A model generated the notes under the pieces. The model did no database searches, was not told the origin of the DNA, and saw nothing but the letters and a program-made list of their open reading frames with translations. The translations under genes were made by a program, and so were the position numbers. Below, piece by piece: positions 33,890 to 39,332 of a DNA stretch of 39,332 nucleotides. Within the stretch, counting starts at the first letter, position 1; each line of letters begins with the position of its first letter. Origin of the DNA: Mesorhizobium sp. LNHC252B00 (GTDB lineage: Bacteria > Pseudomonadota > Alphaproteobacteria > Rhizobiales > Rhizobiaceae); NCBI RefSeq assembly GCF_000502955.1, contig NZ_AYWO01000011.1, positions 166,881 to 206,212 of the forward strand, written 5' to 3'.

Positions 33890-33907
33890 CGAACCGGTCG
33901 CCTGATC

Positions 33908-35413
33908 TTACACGTGGCCACCAAATTCGGAACCACCGTGGTGCAGTGTGCTGTTGCCGAAGCTGTGCGTGGCAACGCTGTGCGTGGTGGTGCTGCTGCT
34001 ACTGCTGACGAGCAAGGGGTTCGCCTGCACAGCGTCCAGCGTATAGGCGTGGATGTAGTCGATCTTCATCTCGGCCGGCGTGGCGAGATGGTCCGGCGGC
34101 GCGCCGGCTTGACCGCCGATCGCAAGATCGACCAGCATGTACAGGGGCTTGTTCATGTCGGACGGTGTCGCCGCTTCCGCAACCTGCACGCCATCATAGG
34201 TCCAGATAAGCTTGTCCGGTGTCCACAGCACACCATAGGTGTGGAAGCCTGCGGTATCCATGACGTTCACCGTGGTCGAGACCTTGGTGTGCGTTCCCGT
34301 CTCGTTGCTGTGCGCGGTCATCACAAGCGAGTTGGGCTTCTGCCCGTACATTTCCACCGCGTCCAATTCCGGCGGCCACGAGCCGTCTTCCGGCAGCAGC
34401 CAGAAGGCCGGCCAGGCGCCGGCGTGCTCGGGCAGGTCGGCGCGCATTTCGAAATAGCCATAAGTCTGCGAGAAGGAGTCGTGCGTCGTCAGGATGCCGG
34501 ATGTGTACTCGTAATTGTTGATCAGCGGCTTGATATCCGCCGGTGTCTGCGCGGCAGTGATGGTGAGCACGCCGTTGTTCACGCTAAACGGGTGGACGGA
34601 GCTCGTCGGGACATAACTCGCGTCGATATACCACTGCAGCTCGCCATTGCCGGTCAAGGTACTGCCGTTGGGCGCTCCCCACCAGAAGTTGGTGTCCCAC
34701 GTGCCGCCTTGGCTATTATGAAGGCTCAATGCGTTGAAATCGTCGTTGAAGGACAGGGTCATTCCGACCTTGTTAATCGGCAGCTCGAACTGGCTGGGCT
34801 GGAATTTGTCGATGGTCCTGTCCTTGAACTCGAGGATCTCGCCGGATCCGAGATTCAAGATCACGTTCGGTCCAGCCTGGATCATGTTCGCGTGGATGGC
34901 GTCGAAGGACATGAACCCATAGCCATCGAGACGGACGGTGTCGGTCGCGGCGAAATTGGCGATCAGGTCGCTTCCGTTGCCGTTCGCGATGATGAAAGTG
35001 TCGTAGCCGCCGCCACCGTCGATCAGAACATCATTGCCCTTGCCGCCGTCCAGCGTCTGGTGGCCGGCCTTGGCGGTGATGATGTTGTCCAATCCATTTC
35101 CGAATGCATAGTTGTTGGCGTTGGTTACGACCAGATTCTCGACGTTGCCCGGGAGCGTGTAGCTCATCCATGTGCTGATCGTGTCGATCCCTTGGCTGCC
35201 GGCCTCCGCCACCTTGTTGCCCGCCGCGTAGAGGTAGTAGATGTCGTCGCCATAGCCACCGTGCATGGTGACATTGACGCCGGATGCTCCGTAGAAGGTG
35301 TCGTTTCCGGGGGTGCCGTACAAGTCCGATCCAGCCCCTGAGGCCGAGAACCAATGACTTGAAGATCCACTGTACGGAAGAGGAACGCCTATAGCGTTGA
35401 CGATCGTCGTCAT
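33908..35413 (-). CDS. Secreted RTX-type GH16 endo-beta-glycanase, ExsH-like
   Basis: A 501-residue protein with no Sec signal. Residues 25-150 carry calcium-binding RTX-like units (GTPGNDTFYG, GGYGDDIYYL, GGKGNDVLIDGGGGYDTFI). Residues 215-465 form a glycoside hydrolase 16 domain with active site ELDAVE at 349-354 (E349 nucleophile, D351, E354 acid/base). Aromatic sugar-binding residues surround it (FWWGAPNG, WPAFWLLPEDG). The C-terminus is Ser/Thr/His-rich and ends FGGHV, suiting a type I secretion signal. GH16 enzymes of this type cut beta-1,3/1,4 glycans; ExsH of Sinorhizobium trims succinoglycan and leaves through PrsDE. Same arrangement here, with the cargo first in the operon. Confidence 0.9.
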   Translation of the reverse strand: MTTIVNAIGVPLPYSGSSSHWFSASGAGSDLYGTPGNDTFYGASGVNVTMHGGYGDDIYYLYAAGNKVAEAGSQGIDTISTWMSYTLPGNVENLVVTNANNYAFGNGLDNIITAKAGHQTLDGGKGNDVLIDGGGGYDTFIIANGNGSDLIANFAATDTVRLDGYGFMSFDAIHANMIQAGPNVILNLGSGEILEFKDRTIDKFQPSQFELPINKVGMTLSFNDDFNALSLHNSQGGTWDTNFWWGAPNGSTLTGNGELQWYIDASYVPTSSVHPFSVNNGVLTITAAQTPADIKPLINNYEYTSGILTTHDSFSQTYGYFEMRADLPEHAGAWPAFWLLPEDGSWPPELDAVEMYGQKPNSLVMTAHSNETGTHTKVSTTVNVMDTAGFHTYGVLWTPDKLIWTYDGVQVAEAATPSDMNKPLYMLVDLAIGGQAGAPPDHLATPAEMKIDYIHAYTLDAVQANPLLVSSSSSTTTHSVATHSFGNSTLHHGGSEFGGHV

Positions 35414-35973
35414 AACCCAGACCCTCCTCGTAGTGCGTGACCTTGCCTGAAACCGTCGATGCGCGTTCGACCGATCACTGCCGGACCAACTTGTTATTCA
35501 AATGATAGTTTCACGGAATAACCATGTAGTACAGAGAAAAAATCTCCACGGATCGATTAACAGGTAGAATGAGGGAATTTGCCAATACAACTTAAGCGTG
35601 AAGCCATGCCAATTTTATACAATATTTCTGAATTTCTGCCTAACTGGTTCGGCAGGCCGTCGCGGTGAATGCATTTGTTTCAACGTCGCCGCTCTGACCT
35701 GGGCGGAGGTTCGAATCGGCCAAGCCTTCGGAAGCACCCATAGCTTTGGAAGCGGCACAACGGTGAATGCCACAGGGGTCCGTGGCTGGGGAGCCAGTTC
35801 TCATCCATGTTGCCGTTGAGGTCGGCCGCGCCGAGCCACCGCTGTGAGCCTCTCCCAGGTCATATTTAAAAAAGGAATATGCCTCGAGCGTGCCGGCAGA
35901 CCAATTAGACCGCACAGGCGAGGTGTCGGCGATCGGCGCATTGCCGCCTTCGGGTCACGATGACCGGCGCCGC
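35414..35973. other. AT-rich upstream region of the glycanase operon
   Basis: About 35490-35640 is markedly AT-rich against the background and should contain the operon promoter and regulatory sites, but I could not fix a -35/-10 pair. Further right, a minus-strand frame near 35790-35840 encodes LGAADLNGNMDENW, faintly like an FG-GAP or calcium-loop unit; too short to call. Confidence 0.4.
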
Positions 35974-36264
35974 TCACCCCTTGCCCATCGCGATCGACTT
36001 CAGGAACGCCGCCAGTCCCCCTTCGACACCGCCGCCTCGAAGCCTGCTTCGCACATGGTTTCGATCGCGGCCGCCGTGGTGCCGCGATAGCCGAGGAAGG
36101 CTTCCGCCGTGTCGGCCGGCGAGGCGTCGTGGAGCTCCAGCAGCCGGCCGGTTCCGGTGAGCACCGTGGCGACGGCGCGGCGCGCCACGTCCGGCGCGAT
36201 GCCGAAGGCAACGGCGTCGCATACCATGGCGTCGGCGAGCAGGGCAGGGAAGGCGGCGCCGCTG
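35974..36264 (-). pseudogene. Pyrroline-5-carboxylate reductase C-terminal fragment
   Basis: Minus-strand sequence SGAAFPALLADAMVCDAVAF, ARRAVATVLTGTGRLLEL, SPADTAEAFLGYRGTTAAA and AIETMCEAGFEAAVSKG is the dimerisation domain of ProC-like reductases. The Rossmann domain is absent. A frameshift near 36020 separates it from the ending LAAFLKSIAMGKG. It begins exactly at the junction with the acyltransferase tail. Confidence 0.75.
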
Positions 36265-36424
36265 GCTTTCGCGATCGTCGTTGCAATCGTCCTGCCGACT
36301 GTGACCCGTTGTCTTAGTCACCTATGATCTGATCGAGGTTCCCGGCCAGAAGGCGGGCTGCTTTGTCGGCCAGCGCTTTGGCCGCAAGACCTGGCCAGCG
36401 CCCGAGAGGACGCCGGCCGAGTAA
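36253..36424 (+). pseudogene. Acyltransferase 3 C-terminal tail fragment (third copy)
   Basis: The plus strand reads FAIVVAIVLPTVT, then after a frame change YDLIEVPGQKAGCFVGQ and RFGRKTWPAPERTPAE before TAA. It matches the end of the intact acyltransferase (NLIEVPGQKAGRFVVQ) but has its own last dozen residues, so it derives from a different paralog. It abuts the P5C-reductase fragment within the shared 12 bases GCGGCGCCGCTG. Confidence 0.8.
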
Positions 36425-36600
36425 GGGCCTGCCAATCTCCCCTTGAGGCGGAGATGTTGCCGAAGGCGACAGAGGCGGTCGTAGCGCCGCTTCCGGCGGC
36501 GCCGATGAGAAAGAATGCGCGACCAGCGCTTCTCGGGCTGCTTCGCCGCGCGTCCTTAACTTCCGAACCGACGACGACGACGATCAGATACCATCTCTGG
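36425..36600. other. Short non-coding stretch
   Basis: No recognisable coding or structural signal apart from a GAC trinucleotide run near 36562-36575 (about four units). Confidence 0.3.
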
Positions 36601-36915
36601 TTAGTAGTCGCCGTTGTAGTATCGGTCGTCGCAAGGCGCAGTGTAGATGCGGCCGTAGCGGTCCTGGTAGCGGCAGAGCTGCTCGCCGCGGCGCTGCGGG
36701 GTGGTGGCCGAGCCGACGACCGCGCCGAGCAGGGCGCCGCTGGCAGCACCGATGACCGTGCTCTTGGTGTTGCCGCCGATGGCTTGGCCGACGAGGGCGC
36801 CGCCGGCGCCGCCGATCAGCGCGCCGGTTCCGGCCCGCTGCTGGCCCTCGGTCTGCGCGCAGCCCGCCAGTGCTGCGGTCATCAGCACGGCGGCTATGGC
36901 TTGGTGAAAGTTCAT
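36601..36915 (-). CDS. Glycine-zipper outer-membrane lipoprotein
   Basis: A 104-residue lipoprotein. Start at ATG 36915 gives a classical lipoprotein signal peptide, MNFHQAIAAVLMTAALAGC, with the lipobox ALAGC; GGGAG lies at proper distance. A glycine zipper follows (ALIGGAGGALVGQAIGG, VIGAASGALLGAVVGSA), then a polar end with two cysteines (LCRYQDRYGRIYTAPCDDRY). Similar to the 17-kDa surface antigen / YMGG-like families. Probably in the outer membrane; function in envelope integrity is inference. Confidence 0.88.
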   Translation of the reverse strand: MNFHQAIAAVLMTAALAGCAQTEGQQRAGTGALIGGAGGALVGQAIGGNTKSTVIGAASGALLGAVVGSATTPQRRGEQLCRYQDRYGRIYTAPCDDRYYNGDY

Positions 36916-37080
36916 GTGAGGTCTCCCTTGAAGGCCTAAAATCCCTATGGCTCGTCCCGTGCCGCTGCATTGCGGCGGAACGGGGGCACGGGGCCTCACG
37001 AAAGAAAACATGGTTTCTCGGGCGTTGATTGAGGCTTGCCTTCGAGTTTCGAGCATCGTGCCATAGCAACAAGGCTCCAT

Positions 37081-37109
37081 TTGACACAAAGTGTCCATGA
37101 AAATTTAAC
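37081..37109 (+). promoter_or_regulatory. Candidate promoter with small palindrome
   Basis: TTGACA at 37081-37086, a 17-base spacer and TTTAAC at 37104-37109 form a plausible -35/-10 pair on the plus strand. The inverted repeat GACAC-AAA-GTGTC (37083-37095) overlaps it and could be an operator. It may serve the small membrane protein downstream. Confidence 0.4.
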
Positions 37110-37315
37110 GAAATTCCAGCGCCAGTCCGTTAGATTGGCAGGTTTAGGCGAACGTTCAAACTGCCTTTTAGGCGCTGGATGATGGAACAGGTCCATGCGG
37201 CCCGTCGAGCTGCAGATGGCGCGCATTCATCATAGATCCAGCGCACTGTCTAAATTTCACCAGGTGGTCCAGGCGGGTCGTTAAATTGTTGCCTGAAAAG
37301 GTGCGCGGCAGCAGG

Positions 37316-37537
37316 GTGACCATTGATCTCTTGGTTTATGTACTGATCACATGTGCTGTAGGCGGCTGGGCTTATTCCAGCGGTCACAGGGCTGGCCGAG
37401 TGTCCCAATTGAGGGACGAGGTGTCGGCCTATAACAGGTGGATTGGCCTGGATAACAAGTCGAATGAGTTGGCCCAAGTCTTTCTTTGCCAGGAACTCGG
37501 CGGCACCCTCGAAGAGTGTCAGAAGATCGGCCGCTGA
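37316..37537 (+). CDS. Small membrane protein, about 73 residues
   Basis: From GTG 37316 the product begins VTIDLLVYVLITCAVGGWAY, a single transmembrane segment, followed by a polar helical part (RVSQLRDEVSAYNRW, SNELAQVFLCQELGGTLEEC). A TTG at 37286 would add ten residues. Coding character is convincing; no family recognised. It resembles holin-like or short coiled-coil membrane proteins only in layout. Confidence 0.6.
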   Translation: MTIDLLVYVLITCAVGGWAYSSGHRAGRVSQLRDEVSAYNRWIGLDNKSNELAQVFLCQELGGTLEECQKIGR

Positions 37538-37550
37538 CCTCACGCTCCCC

Positions 37551-37919
37551 TCAGGGTGCCGGCTCGTCTATAGCCGTTCGATTGTCTTTGTGACGCGGCG
37601 GGGCTGACAGTTTGCCCGACTGGCGCCGATCTGGCCATTTTCCCAACAGCGGAGCCGTTTCGTTTCCGCTTGCCGAGGTGCCTATGATCGGGATCAGCGA
37701 TCCTTCCGTCTTGTTCGTGGTGCTCCGAGATTTCAGCTGCTTTATCTCGTCATCGCGCCGCGCGATACGGCTTTCAAGATTGGCGATGCGTTCTGTCAAA
37801 AAGAAGCGGCCCACGGCGAACCCTCCGCTGCCAAAGAGCAAGGCGAAGATTGCAAAGGGTGCGGGATTGGCGATTACCAACGTCGCATTCGCCTGGAAGA
37901 AATCGATCAAGTCATGCAT
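37551..37919 (-). CDS. Small membrane protein with coiled coil, 122 residues
   Basis: From ATG 37919 it reads MHDLIDFFQANATLVIANPA, then a hydrophobic helix (FAIFALLFGSGGFAVGRFF), then a charged coiled coil (ERIANLESRIARRDDEIKQL) and a polar, Pro-rich end. The frame extends upstream to 38006 without support. It is convergent with the preceding gene, the stops being 14 bases apart. Function unknown. Confidence 0.65.
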   Translation of the reverse strand: MHDLIDFFQANATLVIANPAPFAIFALLFGSGGFAVGRFFLTERIANLESRIARRDDEIKQLKSRSTTNKTEGSLIPIIGTSASGNETAPLLGKWPDRRQSGKLSAPPRHKDNRTAIDEPAP

Positions 37920-38714
37920 GTCCAAGTCTCTCAATTTCTCGGTAACCTGTGGACTTCTAACCTCGCAGGACCGGCCCCCGGTCGCCACTGGTGCAGAAAA
38001 GCGCAAGCTGAACAGAGCCCTTTTCCATAGCGCTTGATGAGTCGGGCCGGCCTCTCACCTCAGCATCCTGTGAGCATTTTGGTACGGGGCCTGCATAGCC
38101 GTTTGCAGCGGCCCACTGTGGGCTCGCCTGGTGTCGGGATTCTTTTCCACGCCATGTCGGCTGTTGTAGTAAATCAACATCACCCTGGGTCGGCGTCGGA
38201 CGACAGCGTGCAAGCGGCTGCAGACCATCGCATCCGGAGATCGGCCCCGGTTCGATGCGCGTTCCCTCCCGGCCCTAACCTCCGTTCTGAGAATGTCCTC
38301 GGCGGGTCCACATTTAGCAACGACCCTTGTGTCAGCCGCGCGAATTAGCCGTTCGACAGGGCTATACGATACAAAGCAAGTTGTCGGCGAAGCGCCTCAT
38401 TTTAGGCAATGAGGGGCAGCAACGCGACAACGACGTCGCCGCGAGCCTTATCAATCGTCCACCGATCCGTGTTACCAATTCAGGCATAACCTCACCAGTC
38501 GGCGTGCCTCGGCGCTTCCGGCATAGCCTTTTCTGCTCAGATACTGCCATGAATAAGGAACATATTCCTCTCTGGTCAAGGCTTCATTTTAACTATCTGT
38601 TCACTTTTTGTTCATGTTTGCAGCGGCGATTGTCCCTTTGACCAACCCAGCCAAATCATAGGCCGGCAGATCACCAAATCGAGGAACCGCGCACAATCGC
38701 CAACGTTGGGGCGA
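37920..38714. other. Intergenic stretch without recognised gene
   Basis: No protein-like frame on either strand and no tRNA-like fold seen. The base composition is lower in GC from about 38560 to 38640. Confidence 0.35.
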
Positions 38715-38852
38715 ATGGACCAAGAGACCCATACGCTTCAAAGGTCGCATGACCTTGAACTGGCTCATAGGCAGGCGGTGCACGAGGCGAACGCGCCGCA
38801 GATACGAGAGATTATTGACGAAGGGATAGCCGGCCTAGCTGCTCAGCCGTAG
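38715..38852 (+). CDS. Possible 45-residue small protein
   Basis: MDQETHTLQRSHDLELAHRQ opens a polar, helical frame that ends EIIDEGIAGLAAQP. A purine-rich GGGGCG lies just before the ATG. A strong hairpin starts seven bases after the stop, which supports a real transcript end. No family recognised. Confidence 0.4.
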   Translation: MDQETHTLQRSHDLELAHRQAVHEANAPQIREIIDEGIAGLAAQP

Positions 38853-38858
38853 GGAGCA

Positions 38859-38903
38859 TGACCAGTGCGGCGGGACTTGTGGAGAGGGCTGCCGCACTGG
38901 TCA
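38859..38903 (+). terminator. Long perfect hairpin
   Basis: TGACCAGTGCGGC and GCCGCACTGGTCA form a perfect 13-bp stem with a 19-base loop, followed by CTCTTTC. It is placed directly after the small 45-residue frame. It could be a terminator or a structured small RNA end. Confidence 0.6.
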
Positions 38904-39007
38904 CTCTTTCACGGGGACAACCGCAATTTAAGGGCACGTCAGCGCCCGCGCAATTTCGCCAAAAGGATTACCCAGCCGTAGGGGAATGGCTATAGCCGCA
39001 ACAAAAA

Positions 39008-39025
39008 CCCCGGATCATGCCGGGG
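39008..39025 (-). terminator. Rho-independent terminator, minus strand
   Basis: CCCCGG-ATCATG-CCGGGG; on the minus strand the stem is followed by TTTTTG, the canonical intrinsic terminator form. The stop codon of the minus-strand remnant lies inside its loop. Confidence 0.65.
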
Positions 39026-39116
39026 CTCTTTGTGATCTGATCGCAATTCGGTCCAGCTTGGGAGCCTTTACAACCTTTTTCAACGCGCGGTCAAAGGCTT
39101 CTTGTGACTCGTCGGT
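39015..39116 (-). pseudogene. End of a small minus-strand gene, start not found
   Basis: The frame reads DESQEAFDRALKKVVKAPKL and ends at a TGA inside the terminator loop. The pattern EAFDRALKKVVKAPK looks like the core of small rhizobial hypothetical proteins, but a TAA lies only two codons before it and no start codon is present, so the front is probably lost by a frameshift. A second minus-strand frame just upstream (MHPRKFKAHEKTGIIKD, 39217 to 39080) may be the other part. Confidence 0.35.
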
Positions 39117-39332
39117 TTACTATCCGCGAGCGGCGTCGCGAAACTTGTCCACTTGAACTCTTGCCGGTCTTTAATGATTCCGGTTTTTTCATGGGCCTTG
39201 AACTTTCTCGGATGCATGAGCTGCTTGCGGGGCGGAATGTTCCTGTCGAAGTAGGTCTACTAAAACCGCTGCGCACTTTTGGGCGACATATACTAGTGCC
39301 CGGTTCCCGCAGCCTTTTGCCGACGACACTTG

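Noticed and set aside
32123..35341. Plus-strand open frame of 1072 codons antisense to the secretion operon
   Set aside because: It is a high-GC shadow of three well-supported minus-strand genes; the product is rich in Arg, Gly and His and shows no domain.
35700..35725. T-loop-like GGTTCGAATC suggesting a tRNA end
   Set aside because: No acceptor, D or anticodon arms can be placed around it, and no matching stem follows.

Overview
The window looks like chromosomal or island DNA of an alphaproteobacterium of the Rhizobiales, most likely Mesorhizobium. The base composition is high in GC. There is a small DUF768 protein (a family I know mainly from Mesorhizobium), an ExsH/PrsDE-like secreted glycanase locus, a DUF3182 protein, a PRC-barrel protein and many rhizobial-type transport and regulatory genes. 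No rRNA, tRNA or CRISPR array was recognised. The species is inference; no database search was possible.

Layout. 1-1.0 kb: 3' end of a multi-PRC-barrel gene cut by the window edge. 1.0-2.6 kb: gene-poor, with a class III cyclase remnant and a degenerate tandem repeat. 2.6-9.0 kb: a complete branched-chain-amino-acid-type ABC transporter (binding protein, two permeases, two ATPases), an Asp/Glu/hydantoin racemase and a GntR/FCD regulator, with palindromes in front of the operon and a similar site in front of the regulator gene. 9.0-9.9 kb: IS91-type transposase debris. 9.9-11.8 kb: a DUF6600 protein with a 24-residue repeat tail, then DUF768. 11.9-17.0 kb: a membrane glycosylation region (GT2 glycosyltransferase, methyltransferase and GtrA on +; a PIG-V-like mannosyltransferase and a membrane-anchored partner on -) with a ruined AraC/GyrI regulator between them. 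17.4-20.8 kb (-): DUF3182, a tiny ORF, a redoxin, an MBL-fold hydrolase and a 49-residue basic protein. 21.9-27.4 kb: a decayed stretch with a frameshifted ribokinase, an intact FAD monooxygenase, a frameshifted XRE regulator, DUF1330, an 82-residue protein, a broken DNA ligase, an intact GFA protein, and glucose-dehydrogenase and integrase fragments joined head to tail. 27.5-30.6 kb: two convergent acyltransferase-3 genes, the second flanked by a direct repeat of about 0.5 kb. 30.8-35.4 kb (-): an operon for a type I secreted RTX/GH16 glycanase with its own ABC exporter and HlyD adaptor. 36-39.3 kb: a P5C-reductase remnant fused to another acyltransferase tail, a glycine-zipper lipoprotein, small membrane proteins and small ORFs with hairpins.

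How the genes work together. The transporter, racemase and regulator form a self-contained uptake and conversion module for an unidentified chiral amide, hydantoin or amino-acid-like compound. The GT2, GtrA and PIG-V-like genes fit polyprenyl-phosphate-sugar synthesis, flipping and extracytoplasmic transfer. The GH16 operon couples a secreted polysaccharide-cutting enzyme with its dedicated exporter, next to two polysaccharide-type acyltransferases. About ten broken genes, often at sharp junctions, mark the window as a recombination-rich accessory region.
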